The position numbers were made by a program, and so were the translations under genes. Under the pieces are notes generated by a model. That model was not told where the DNA came from and searched no databases. It worked only from the letters and a program-made list of their open reading frames with translations. This document shows, one piece after another, positions 1 to 12,462 of a stretch of DNA of 64,000 nt (position 1 is its first letter; each line of letters starts with the position of its first letter). Source of the stretch: Dipylidium caninum (lineage: Eukaryota > Platyhelminthes > Cestoda > Cyclophyllidea > Dipylidiidae); assembly GCA_017562135.1 (NCBI GenBank), contig QEYB01001642.1, positions 682,001 to 746,000 on the forward strand, written 5' to 3'.

Positions 1-1052
1 TCCTTAAAAACAAAAACATTTAGCTCCATTTTGCAAAAAACAATGGGAGTTTATAGTTCAGACTATTCAACAAAAAAATTACTAAAACCCCATTCAAGAG
101 TTGGACGTATTTGAAGAGAAATAACCACACTAGTCAAAAAATGGGGATTGGAAAGTACGCGAATGCTGGGAGATGGTGAAAAGACTTCGGTCAATTGAAG
201 TAGGAGGACCGAGTTTGTCGTCTGCACTTAGAGCGATGAGTCCACAGTCACGAGTGCGGCGAAGACGGTCGAGAAAGACACGCCAGGTACCGACAATTAT
301 TGTTGCAAAGTCAATCGAAGGAAAGTGTGAGACGAGAAGGTGGAGGACAACCGACAAAAGATCCACTGGTTGACCTCTATAAGAACATCCCAGCGTCCTA
401 CGTAGGTACTGGAAAAATATACATTTATACGTTGGGTGAAACCAATGTTACCTTACACAGATCATAAAATTTGTACCATTGCACTATTGTAGGACCAAGT
501 ACATGAAAAACAGTGATTCTTGTGGTGACGATAGAAATGGTCCCTCAAACTCGTTTCGCCAAGACTCACCAGCGACGATCACGCAGCTAAACCACCTTCA
601 CAAAGGATGAAATAGGGCCAATCATGCCTTGAAAACAAAGCCTTCTGATCAAAGTAATAAAGCTTCAAATGCGGAGTGCGCGATGGATAAAAAGTAGGTG
701 GCAGAAATTTATTGAAACGTCCAACCGCACACGGTAGCATTGAGACGCAAACACCCCTCATGGATCCCTGAAGGGCAGGAAATCCACGTGAAATAAACCT
801 CTGAATACTGGGCAAACATTGGGTTGGCACCGAAGTGATTGCGAATATTGTCGACAGATGGGTTTTACGCTCTTTTCGTTTCCTTAACGTATTCAATACA
901 TCTGACCTGTTTGTTCATATTGTGTGAATTTCTGCCCTTCACTTAGTTAAAAATCATATCGTTTAGTTCCGCAGTTTTGCTTTTATCGCAGTTTAAAATC
1001 GAAGAACAGGACGAGCACGTCATACACTTTATTGTATTATTTCCTAAGAGGC

Positions 1053-1480
1053 ATGGTTGCATCGCAAGCACAAGAGAAACTGTGGGACGTCTGTGGGAAT
1101 GAAAGGCAGTGAAAATTGGTTTGCCAGATTTCGTCCCGATAATTTATCATCGAAGAACGCTCGACGATCTGACCGTCCGTGCAGTTGAAGCCTCATCAAC
1201 TCAAGGCGTTGTCGCTTCAGATCGTGAGAACACAACACGTGACCGTTCAGATATGTTCAGATGCAAAGTGGCCAGAGGTGGCAAATCTTTGCACGAGTGT
1301 TTTTGTCTACGATGACAAGGCGCAACCCCACACATCTTTGGTCATTGGCCAAAAATTATTCGATCTGCCTGTTGAAATGTGTTCACACACCCACCATGTA
1401 GTCCTGACCGTGCACCTCCTTCAGACGCAATTCCATGCAGAACCCCTCAAGTGTATACAATTTTTACTGGCGCTAAGCAT
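1053..1480 (+). mobile_element. Decayed mariner-family transposase remnant
   Basis: Two blocks resemble a mariner transposase. Around 1111-1180 one frame reads ENWFARFRPDNLSSKNARRS followed by DRP, the N-terminal helix-turn-helix linker of mariner proteins (family pattern W-F-x-R-F-R then R-S-G-R-P). About 1308-1450 another frame reads DDKAQPHTSLVIGQKL, matching the D-N-A-R-P-H-T-S block before the last catalytic aspartate. The middle catalytic region is missing, and stops and frame shifts separate the parts, so this is a dead copy. I did not find clear terminal inverted repeats. The block match is direct; the family name rests on knowledge of mariner motifs. Confidence 0.6.
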
Positions 1481-1988
1481 ATCAAATCACATTTAAATCA
1501 GTATTTTTACATCCTAATGATCAGAAATTTTATGAAAGTGGAATTCTGACACTGTTTGAACGAAAGCAAAAGGTCGTCGGCAAAAACGGAGAGTACCATA
1601 GTGAGTGAAGTTATTTTTAAGCAAATATTTTGAATTCTCATTCTTAATTAAAATCCGCAGTCATTTAGTTGCCAACCCAATAAGACGCCTCTTCCCTCAA
1701 AATTAAAATGCTGACGAAGCAGGAAATCATAAAAAATTAAAATTTGGGGAAGTCACAGGAAAAAAATACAAATTAGAACTGGAAAAATTTTATGAAAATT
1801 TACATTATCAAGCGCCTTCGAGGATGAGATATCAGGAGACATATGTCCCGGCGGTATGTCAGGCATCTCAGTCGTAGCACCGAGTAAGGACTCCTCAAGT
1901 GAAAAAAAAATGTCACCGAGTAGTTTTTGGTAAATGAAACGTAAAATAAAGTGAAGACAGAAATTACAATAAAATTGGCACTCAGAAC

Positions 1989-4900
1989 CTCCGCTAGGAG
2001 AGACTCTGCATTCTTTGGTAAAATAGTAAGAGGTTTGCCAGTCGAATCTTGAAATTTTTCGCCTGTCCAGAGCAGCAAATAAAAATTAGTTTGATATGGT
2101 AATAAAATTGGTAAGGGACATTCACTTCCTGTATTACATATAAAAAACGACTACTTTTAATCACAGAATGCCAATAAGTTAGAAACGAGGTATTCATGAA
2201 TAAAATTATAAATAAAACTCCCTTACTGATGCCGGAAGCCCTGGAGATCACGTCGTATACCTCATCTGTGAGGGAGTGAAATAAATTGAAGTAGGTAGTA
2301 GGTGAAGAAAATAGGGTCAAGTCGACGGTGCCATGAGAAATATGGACGTATAGAAGGTGATTTCTCAATCCATTATGAAATACGATGCCAGCTCCACACG
2401 TCAAACAATTCAACTCGATCCCTTTACAGGAATTTGTACACGAATAAGCATTAGGAACTCACCAAGTAAGCAAGACCCAGTTTCAGTTAGTACGCAATCC
2501 ACAGACCATTCGCTCGGAGAAAACTTCAGTGAGCTAAAAAAAGCGCTAATCAAATTGGTTATTTTTATTTATGTACTTGGTTTGGAAATGAGTTTTCTAG
2601 TACAATTAAATTCTCCTAAGTTCTTGGACTTTTCATTGTCAGCAAATACTATCTACAGTGTTGGGACAAGATTTTTGTGTCGTGTCTGACTGCCTAGATC
2701 TAGCGTTTACCCAGCTAAAAGCTTTTTCATTACACAAGATGTATTTGGGCCAAATAACGAAGTGAGAAAATTTAAAAATCGCATGTGAGAAGGCGGATGA
2801 CAAAAACTCACTGAGACTCCAGGTCATCAACATCCGTATGGGAATGTAGATTAGTAGAATCCACAATCAAGTTTATTTCCCTATATTTGAGTGTAATAAA
2901 AAAAAGTTAAAAGGTGAGCTACAAAAGCGAATAATCTTTACTAGTGTCAAATGATCGTCATGCAGACGAACTCCGTGATAATAAAAAAACGTTTTCAAAA
3001 GGCATATAAAATTGTTGTAAAAGGGTAGACATTAATAATATTTCGTACAAAACCCACATTTGAAGGGTGATTTGGGATAATAATCGCTCTGATGACAAAA
3101 GGAACGACACTTGGTTGCCTACGAAAAAGACGTCATTAAGGCTGACATCTCTAAAAGCAAAATCAAATCGCACGGAAATGGGTATCAGGTCTATTACAAA
3201 AGAAAAAAAAGGGAAAAACGACTCGTGTAATTTGGGAAAAAAAAACAAACCTGTTTGTGAATAAGATTGGCATTGGAACTTCAGACTAACCATACGAAAA
3301 TACCAAAGAGTAGAAACACTGAGGTTTTCTTCGCACAGCCCCTAAAGCAGTTTTAAAAAATTTCACTGGCATAGAAATGGGTTATAACAATTTTCAACTT
3401 CCTGTGACGCGGTTGGTCGTATCATAATATACCATAAGCAATCGCTTGTCTTAAATTCCGGAATACTTCAAGGTACTGGTATTAGGGAACCACCTAAGAA
3501 TTCTATATAACAGTAGTTCAAGAATAACTAGGCGGGTAAATTGGGAAATTATTGCGGGACAGAATGAATTTCTTCATGTGTCCATTACAGATACTACTCA
3601 AGTCTACTTCTCCAGGAAACAGAAAACATGATTAAATAGAAAAATAATGCGTTGTAACAAATAAACACTAACTGTACGTGCTAATTGAAAAGAATATTGT
3701 TTTTACGAAAGAGAATAAAATGTTTGCATTAGCATTACCATCGACGGCGTACGAATCGGTAATTGCTATAATGATAGCAGAATGACATCCAAGATGCCTA
3801 AGCTTAATAACGCGTAAATATCTATGGAGACTCATGTCAGACAAAAAATTTATGTTGAAGACGCACGATGGCATTTCCTCCCTCAAAAAAAGCTTGAGGA
3901 TACCGCCATATAAGGTAACCACAGAGTAACGATAAAATACTTCCTAGTACCTCCAAAGAAAATTAAGAGTATCGTTAAAATGAAAAATGCAAAAATAAAA
4001 AAGAAAATGAAGCTGATAAATGGTAAACTCACCACCTTTTCGAGAAACATTTTTCGGAGTTCAACAGGCTGAGTTTTTAAAAGGGGAAGGGAGGCCAACG
4101 ACATGGCATATTCATGTTTTTTAAGTCCCGAGTCGAGAACAAAGACGCCGGAAGGAAATGATTTATGAGCATATACATCGTGAGACAAGCGCAATCCGTA
4201 ATAAAGCCTGTCATTCCCATAGGAGACCAACATTGGAATCTCACTAATATCAAATTTAATGGAGATAAGGCAAAACAGCCACAAAACTCATGAATATTAA
4301 AACAGCAAACAACTACGAAAACAGCATTTTCTCCGCAGGATACAATTGTCATAAATGAGGTGGCGTCTAAATAAATATCATTTTACACTCTTGTTTCTTT
4401 CAATGAGAAAATTTTAACTTAGTAGTAGGATTTGTTGAAATTTTGAAATTACAAACATTAGTGAGCGAGTAAACCGTATGTACTTGCGATCGTTGGCGAC
4501 ATTTGCGAATTCCCATTCGGATTCGCACTGAACAAAGTACCATACCTTTAATTTCATACAAAATAATATTTTTTGACAAGAAATGACCAAATTCAGTATC
4601 AAATATGTGCACTAATCAAAAGTTTAAAATCAGGCGAACCAATTACAGAGGTATTTCTAATATTTGTGCATTTGGAGTAAGCCTAAGTTTCATAGCCATT
4701 TGGTAACCGCTAACTATCCGATATCCTTCTTTCCTTCCGCAATAAACTAAAAGATTGAACTTGATAAATCAGATTTCGTCAAAAGGCATGAGAGAAGTCA
4801 CGCACCATGCGGAAGCAGCAAGAGCCATCTCAACGGAACTCAAGAGCAACCTAACTCTGGTGGCCCCTACCAGTCTTCGAGCGCCGGGATCAGCTGGGGA

Positions 4901-5024
4901 GACCAAAATGAATTGATCCAGATCATAACTGTGAACAAATAGGTTGTCAATAATATGCGGAGTAAACGACCAGAGCAAACGTAATCGGTGTCTTACGAAA
5001 ATGCGATAAGAAGAACCCTGGCCA
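1989..5024 (-). CDS. RAB3GAP1: Rab3 GTPase-activating protein catalytic subunit (partial model)
   Basis: Catalytic subunit of the Rab3GAP complex, which stimulates GTP hydrolysis on Rab3 and acts as exchange factor for Rab18 in other animals. Exons read from the minus strand: about 5022-4806 (FTPHIIDNLFVHSYDLDQF then LLLSSVEMALAASA), 4243-4033 (CEIPMLVSYGNDRLYYGLRL and ending near FLEKV), 3190-3123 (LIPISVRFDFAFRD), 2265-2227 (DEVYDVISRASGIS) and 2062-1989 (GKPLTILPKNAESLL). The first three follow the vertebrate order LLLSSV.IAL..GC.VP.FV, then the RRMYVGE-like block, then VSIAIRF. The 4806/4243 junction restores the conserved cysteine codon. The last two exons are less certain and the 4033/3190 junction is out of phase, so an exon may be missing. 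A possible first exon with ATG at about 5499 (MAAFDAFEFK) is weak. The C-terminal half would lie left of the window. Confidence 0.6.
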
Positions 5025-5499
5025 ACTCGTTACCCAGGTGTCCTAAAAACAGAAAGATTAATAGAAAATAAAAACTTTATCAACGAAATCGCCGAATTAT
5101 TTGACAAAGCTCCGATTCCAAGGCTGAGTCATAATAAACTACGTACATTGTACGAAACTATGAAAAGTAGAATTAAGATCGTTCGGTAATTTCATGGTAA
5201 CGACGTTGTTTTTTAAAAATATTAAAGGACTAAAGCACCAAAAAATAACGCGACAAATTATCCAAATAGTAGGATGAATACAGTTCGTCATCTACTGAAA
5301 ATGACGTATTATCCACATGAATTCAAACATTTGCCATTTACCGAACAAGACTAAGAAGATAATTTTCTCATGAATTTCATTAACACGGAAAATTTAAATA
5401 CTATGGATGCACTTGGCATACTTGTTGAAGTTAGTGGGTGAACACGGAAGAATTCTACTTTAAATTCGAAGGCATCGAAGGCGGCCATGGAACACTGAA

Positions 5500-6560
5500 C
5501 TAATGAAATGGGTCCAGAAGTAACCTAAGAATTAAAATAACGTAAAGCAAGAAGAAGAATGAACAAACAGGAGCAAACAAAAGGAAATGGAATAATATTT
5601 GCAGACTATAACACATCTACAAAAAATACAACGCACAGGTTGGATTGCAGAAGACTTTTGCCAGTCCAGTAATATTATTTGAAGATCTCCGTAATAAATC
5701 TAAAGTATCAATAAGTTCAATTAACAAAAAAGCGACATTACTTTTCCCAAGGAGTTGCATTTGTGAAATCCTCGAAACGGTCTTCAGGCTATAGGAAAAT
5801 TGAAATTTTGATCAAATAAAGTTAAATCAAGTTACGAAGCGACACTGCATACGGCTACAGGTATAATAAAGAGAACGATTCTCCTATAAAACCAGCAGGT
5901 AGAACCAAATGAAATTAAGCAACAATAAGATGGGTGGCTAATTCCTTGGTCATCACAACCGGTGTAAGATTTCGTTATCCTGGGCGATGCGCATTATTTT
6001 TGAACTACCTAAATCTAGGCACCTAGAAGTATGTAAATTTTAGCGGTTGGCGGATTACTAGTAAAAATACCGCGCAAAATATTTGTCGCACCATTTTTTC
6101 CCTGAAGTAAATCCCGGGCTCGTGCTTCATGATGCACTCAGCCTAGTCAGGGGCACCAAAGATTCTAGGGTCCGTTATTCCTCTGCCCCATAGGACATAA
6201 TGGCCTAAATCAAAAAAATTATAGAATCGCCAGCCGAACCGTCTTAAATACGTACATATTTAGCGGACTTCCAATTAACAAAATAAGCAACATGCAAATC
6301 TGTCTCAAATGTTCCTACACTTTACGATCGTACCCTTCCACTTATGAATCGTATTTTAAAATTTTAAGTGTTATATGACGCGTATTATGGTAAAGAACTT
6401 TCTGAATAACCTCATAATTATCAAAATATTTATCAAAAATTTAAGTATCCTTCTTTTAATTATTTATGTGTTTTACCATCCTAGTGTAAGTTATTATCAT
6501 GGTTCCTGACTCCACTTTTCTTCAATTTACCTAAATCTGCCGCGCTTAATCTTAACACCG
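5500..6560. other. Intergenic, AT-rich, no gene seen
   Basis: This stretch lies between the putative start of the Rab3GAP gene (minus) and the small candidate gene at 6561 (plus). It is rich in stop codons in all frames and I see no conserved motif. It could hold a divergent promoter. Confidence 0.4.
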
Positions 6561-6772
6561 ATGGATGGACGATCCCTCAAAATTGCGGTTCTGTCAGGAT
6601 TAGGCGCCGGTATTGCCTCTGGATCTCTTCACTTCATCCTAAGAGGTATATTATGGCATTTTTCAAGTTCGTAGGTAATTTGCGACACGCAACATTTTTG
6701 TCCATTATAACTGCTGTAGTCGCGGGGTCTTTTGCCAAGTACGAAGTGAATTTTTCCCCACATGCCTTCTAG
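6561..6772 (+). CDS. Candidate small two-helix membrane protein, COX20-like
   Basis: Too short and split for ordinary ORF lists. Exon 6561-6645 begins ATG and reads MDGRSLKIAVLSGLGAGIAS then GSLHFILR. A 29-nt GT-AG intron (6646-6674) follows, then exon 6675-6772 reads GNLRHATFLSIITAVVAGSF then AKYEV, ending at TAG. The 60-aa product has two hydrophobic helices (about residues 8-27 and 33-52) joined by a basic turn. This resembles the core of COX20, the inner-membrane chaperone of cytochrome c oxidase subunit 2, whose pattern is S-L-G-S-x-x-A-G-x-G-H-F-L, a basic turn and a glycine-rich second helix. The usual charged N- and C-terminal tails are missing, so further exons are possible. The reading is direct; the COX20 name is tentative. 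Confidence 0.38.
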
Positions 6773-9088
6773 TTTATTCTGTCAAACACGGAATGTATCA
6801 AAGGCACTGTCTGACAGAACGCCTTTTTTGCAATATAAGACAAACTTGGATAATCGGTTGCGAGTAGAACACAAGCTTTACAAATGAGATATTTCCCTCC
6901 TTTCTCTTGCCTTATAAGTTCGTGATTTTCTCTATTTGTGTAAATCTGTGCCTGTCTAATACCTCCTGATAGAACTTTGTGTTTTTCTACAATTTTGTTT
7001 ACGGTTTTGCTTATGTAAAATTGCTTTTAAAGGTTGCTACTTAAACCTTTTTAAATAATATTTAACTTACCCTTTAACTTTTTGAAAACACTTCCATGGC
7101 TTGTTCAATGCAACACTGGGCGCAGGGATTTGTAACCCATCCGCATGACCTTTCAGTAACGTGGGAATGCAATTTAAATAATATTTTATTCATCGGTAGT
7201 CCCAACTTTCTTTCTTTACCCGCCCCGCGACGTTGGTTTCTTGCGCTGGTCAGATGATAACGCGTAGGGTCTTATCCTACTCGTATTTTGCTTACAATGA
7301 AGTCGTGAATAGGCTTATTCCGTGTTTTGTATATGTTAATCATTCTTTAATGAGTGATAAGCTTCGTGTATCTTAAATATATGACTGTATCTGTGAGTAT
7401 ACTTTTATAAATACGGCATTTACTTCGCTGAACCACTAGTACAGTTCCTTGCTTTATGAGATAAAAGGTAGGTAACAAGCGTATTTTCGCTTAGTCTAAA
7501 TGTCTACATATAATGGGCTATGTTTTGATCAGTGCTTATAAATTATTCTTTTCCACGACGATTTATATTGAATTTGTCGAAAAAGTCTGGGTGTTCTCTG
7601 TGCCTCTATTTCGTCATTTGAGAACGGCTTCCGAGTAGTAAAAGAATTAATGATAGCGCTGAAGCACTTTTCAAGGAATGACGGTATAGTCTTAGAAATT
7701 TTTATCCATTTGCCTGCTTGTAATCAAAAGATCCTGCGTCATAGACCTAAAGAAATTCCCTTTTTTCATGGAAAGTGTTACTGCAAATTACTAAGGTTGT
7801 GTTCAGTGCATGCGATGTAACGGCACTGAACGGCGCGCCAACACTAAATATCACCACAGTGAGATTTCCTGAATGCCTCAAATCACCTTGGTGTGTATGT
7901 TCCCGGAAATAATTTTTCTCGGACTAATTTTCTAAAATTTTACTTTCAGTGAAAAGTAAGGTAATAGATTTGTGAAAGAATCCCCTTTCCGTAGTCAAAT
8001 GAATCTCACACGCCTCATGTTCCTTTCTCAACCCCGTTTCATGGGTCTAAGACCAGAATGAATCATGTTTCCAGGTCAACCAATTAGCAAACAGTGAAGG
8101 AACGGGACCACCCCAGCCCTTAGACATGCGTCGAAATTATAAATCGGTGCCCAAATGTTCTAACACTATCGAGTTTCAGACTTCGAGTGATATTCTCGAA
8201 GATGCGTTAAATCTTTACCAGCTTTACCCATACCTTTTGGTAAAAGAAAAAGACAATCGTTTACTTTCGATGGTAAAATGTAGATGAAAAGTGTTCTACT
8301 TTTTACTAACTGACTTGTAGGATTCCAAGAATCTTTTTATGTCTCCTCAATCTAAGGTTCAGGATTCGGGACGTTGAAAATAAACGGTGAATTCCCTAAT
8401 TCTGCGTTCTGTGCGGTTTTGGTCACTAACTCAGTCAATTCCCCAAGGTTTGCTGAAAACTATAATGAAACATAAACTTTCGACGCTTTTAATTTATCCC
8501 TTTTCTGATGTTTTTTTTTTCATCCTCCGAAGAAAATCTCAAGTGATTCACTTTCTAGATTAATTTTCTCGACTAGTTAGCCATTCCTACTCGGCGACTT
8601 GCAATCGCAGTAAAATGCTGTCTTCCTTTGAGTAGGTTTTTTTGAGAATTTGGTCAATCCTAACTTATAACGCATTTTCATGGTAGACGTGATCGTTGTT
8701 GGCTTCCAAGGCGTTTAGTTCGTAAGTCGGCTGAATGTAAAAAAGGTAACCCACGCACAATACACCTTAGGAGTCTGACAGCTTTCACATCACATGACAA
8801 GAAGATTCCTGTTTAGATCATATTCCCCAATTGTCAAATAGAAACGCAGTGCAACCTTTAGTCCTAAGGCACTTGACATACAGATGACTGCAAATACTTG
8901 GTGTCCCATCACTGCTGGGTGTTGCATAATACAAAGAAAGGACTGCCCAATTGAAACCCCTAGCCAAAAACGTTGACATTGGCGTCACTTACGAATTTTA
9001 TCCTTCTTTCAGCACGGTCCATAATATATAAAACGTTCTACGTCATGATTTTTCAGGGAGTATTCGAGTGTCTGATATAAAATCCCAA
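6773..9088. other. Intergenic, AT-rich, no gene seen
   Basis: There is no long frame on either strand and I recognise no exon. It contains AT-rich runs and short poly-T tracts such as the one near 8510. The 3' UTR of the sphingomyelinase gene (minus) should occupy the right end. Confidence 0.45.
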
Positions 9089-12000
9089 TTAGTTTGGAGT
9101 ACAGTTTGTCGGTGTGTGGATGAATGCGGCGAGATGATTTCGGATAATTGTTTTGGCGTTACGCAGACTACTCATAAGACATGGTCTGCCAACCGCGTTG
9201 CCCCAAATAAGACAAAACACTCCGGCTCCGGCCAACATAAGTAGCAGGGATGCAAAGAACTTGTAGGCGGGGTGACAAATTGGCACTGCTGTCCCTAAGG
9301 CGAGGAAAACAATGATGAGGAAGCCAGAAATAATTAGATGGGTCGTCTTCCTTCTTTCTTCCATCTTCATTTGTTTATTAAGTATGCAATCCGCTTCTCT
9401 GAGAATTGTATCCAGCCCCTCATCAGTGTTGACCGGAGGAGTTTCTACGGGACAAGTGTAGAGTAACGCAGAAAAAATCTTTCAGTGTATTTAGCTTTAA
9501 ACTGTGGAATTCAGTTCTACCACGGTACTCTGTAACACCACACTAGTGACAACGGTGGGTGATAACGCAAATGTTTCAGGTGTGGTCTTTTATCATGCGT
9601 GAGAGTATTCGCAGGAAGATTTGCATGTAAATTAGTGTGAAATCTGCTCCCGCAGTAGACGGGTTTATGTGAACAATCAAAATTGTGATTAAAACGCTTA
9701 TATTGACAAATGGTTCGCAACAACGGCGTAAAACTATTGAAATAGGTCAATGCGGACTCTCGACTCGGCTCTCGAGTGCTTGCCCCGAACGACGTGGCCT
9801 CTAGGCCGTGTGGACCGGCAGCTGCCCTGCTCCCTACCTTCCATTTTGATAAAACACGGGATACCAGGGTCTTTTTCCGCTTCCTTGGTTTGTCCACAAT
9901 GTGAAAATTATACTGTACCAGAAAACTGGGAATACTTATTTGTATCTATAAAAAGGATATAAGAAGTGTAACAGAAACTCATTTACCTTCAGCAACGATC
10001 TGCGTATGCCTTGTAATAAGGAATTCTGCGCTGACAAGAGCGTGATCCGAGAAAAATAAGCCTGGGTTGTTCGGCACTTCCGACATACTAACGTCGCATC
10101 GTTCACACTCAACTGTGACGTCTGCAACAAAATTGTGTTTAAGAGAATTATTACTAATATGAAGCAGGTTTTGCTCCCTATTTTTAATTGTCTGAAATAT
10201 GCAGAGACCTGGGAAGTGAGAAGTTCTCTATCTGCAATAACATTGTCAAAGTGTAAGAGAAAAAATAATTTACAGTTATATCTTTCTGAAAAAGCCATTT
10301 TTGAGCTCTTCGGTGCTCTACTTGTGACAGGCTCAAAGCACATTTGTCGAGTCTGATGGGATGAGGACATGCACACCCGCGTGTTAAGTCGATCACAGGT
10401 TACTAAACATAGTAGTGCACGTGTTGCCAGATCTCATTCAAACTGCCTCTGGAATGCGCACTGCAGTCTGTGATGTTGGTTGAAAATTGTTAAACGTTTT
10501 CTACCTAACTAAGGTCAGGGGTCTACTACATGAATTTCAGACATGCCTAAAAAATAGGCTGGAAGAGGAAAAGTAAGCAAGGAAAAATAACTTAAACCTC
10601 ATCAGTACTTAAAAGTCATGTTTAAGTGGGCAGATACACATAACTATTGCATCTTCCAACGGAAGTAAGTTTCAGTCCTAACTTCCGTGGTAAGAGTAGA
10701 TATAACTTGCATGGTAAGCCACCATCAAGAACACCAGGCCGGTATAAGATATAGTCCAATCGAATTCCGTTTCCAGTGAGATCAGTCCACTCCTTATGAG
10801 CGTAAGGACAATCTCCGCGTTCGCAGGTCGCACCCTCTAATTCCATCGCCTCTGTATCCACCACTGGTTGCCTGGCTGTCTACCAAACATGATTAAAAGG
10901 GAAATGTAGAATTAGCCTATAGCTGGGTTTAATGGTCGTTAACTTCTATAAGGTAATGGAGGCTACTTGATCCAACCAAGCATCCTTCAGATTGAGAGAA
11001 CGTTTGAGGAGTCGAAGAGCAGTAGTATAAGGCTCCAGATTGAAGTCTCCACCGACGAAAATGGCGTCAGCTGAAGCTGCCGAGGCCCTAATAAATTCCA
11101 TCATTTCAATGGCTTGCGCTAATCTGTGACCCTCTACGGGGTCGTCTTCATGCTTAAGGCAATAACGCGCATGAGTCTGAGGAAAAACAAACATACAAGT
11201 ATGTCAAATCTAACTACTCTCATTTCATCAGTCAAATCTAAAGGTAAGCATCAAGAAACTGCTTGTAAAGTCTAATGAAGATGTTTAATCCTTAAGTGTT
11301 GTACAGTATTTGAGTAATTATATTAGAGTAATTAAGGACGATTGCTAAAAGTTGATTCAATGAGAAAGCGATGAAATTGACAAACAGTAAATTAAGCGCG
11401 TTTACAAAAGGTTATTTTGTATAACATTTTGTAACCCCTATTGATAAATATAAATAACAGGTGCGGGAAAAGTATATGTCAACTGGCGTACATGGGCGTT
11501 GTACATATTAAGACGGAATCCGCCAGGAGTTATAGTGGAGGCAAAACCCATCGCTTTTCCTGCTAACCAATCGGCCTGATGGATATAGTGAGGGTAACCA
11601 TTTATGGAAAACGGTAAAGTCATGAAAGACTGAAGAGGCCATTTCGAGAAAATACACACGCCGGAACCGAAGAGGTGACTGCGCAAAAATCAAAGTGCAG
11701 AGGCCATTAATGCTAATAATAAAATGATTTGTTTTGAAGAGAGTTTCGCTTACGCATAAAATTTGATACAGTAAGGGTAGACTGAACTTAGGCTAGATTT
11801 GAATTTATCCAAATCCGACTCCAACCACACCTCCTGAAGGAAAATGATGTCACTTTTTGAATTTCGTAGAAGTTCACAAATAGCATCAAATCGCGCATCT
11901 TTCTTTACCGTCATTGTTTTGACAAAAACACCCCTATTCAAGTAATCAGATAAGAAAGAATTAGGTAAAACTGACCAGCAATTTAAAGTAAGAATTTTTA

Positions 12001-12462
12001 TGCGTTCCGCAAAGCCAAATTTTCGTTCACCTGAAAATTGATGAACACATATTACTTAATCAAGGATGTCAAGTACACATCTCACTCATCATGCAATATA
12101 TAAAATATAAAAGCGACAGTTAAGCTCGGTCAAGTACTCATATTTTGGTTTACAATTTGCGGGGAACACTGCGGAAGTGCAATGTATGTGGACCATTTCG
12201 ATTTGATTCAATTCAGCTGCTAAAATTAGAGTTAATTATCCTAAAGCTAACGAGTTCGGAGAATTTGACGCAATTTCAAAATACACGGGTTAGATATACA
12301 ATATAAATTCATTTAAAACCCATTAAAAATGAATATGCGCTTTAAAACACGTGATGCCACAGCGTTAAAAGAAAAAAATGGGGGTTTAAAGTTGGGCATT
12401 AAATTATTTACCACCTCTAAAACATGCGAGTAGAAAACATTCACAGACTCACCTAAACTCAT
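9089..12462 (-). CDS. SMPD2: Neutral sphingomyelinase (SMPD2 type), complete
   Basis: Membrane-bound Mg-dependent phosphodiesterase that cleaves sphingomyelin to ceramide and phosphocholine (DNase I/endonuclease-exonuclease-phosphatase fold). Eight exons: 12462-12453, 12030-11976, 11933-11754, 11678-11492, 11176-10967, 10879-10735, 10121-9987, 9444-9089. All junctions keep frame and give 425 aa, close to the usual SMPD2 size (about 423). Landmarks: ILTLNCWG (residues 16-23), metal-binding Glu in FLQEVW (E56), FGSGVCIFSK and GYPHYIHQADWLAGKA, H144 in NAHTHARY, GGDFNLEP (D188, N190), RLDYILYRP, and the general-base His in FSDHALVSAEF (H289). Two C-terminal membrane helices follow (about 344-363 and 370-389), as in vertebrate SMPD2. 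Exon 1 is only 10 nt (ATG AGT TTA G); it was chosen because it joins in phase and gives the only upstream ATG. Catalytic residues look intact. Confidence 0.9.
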
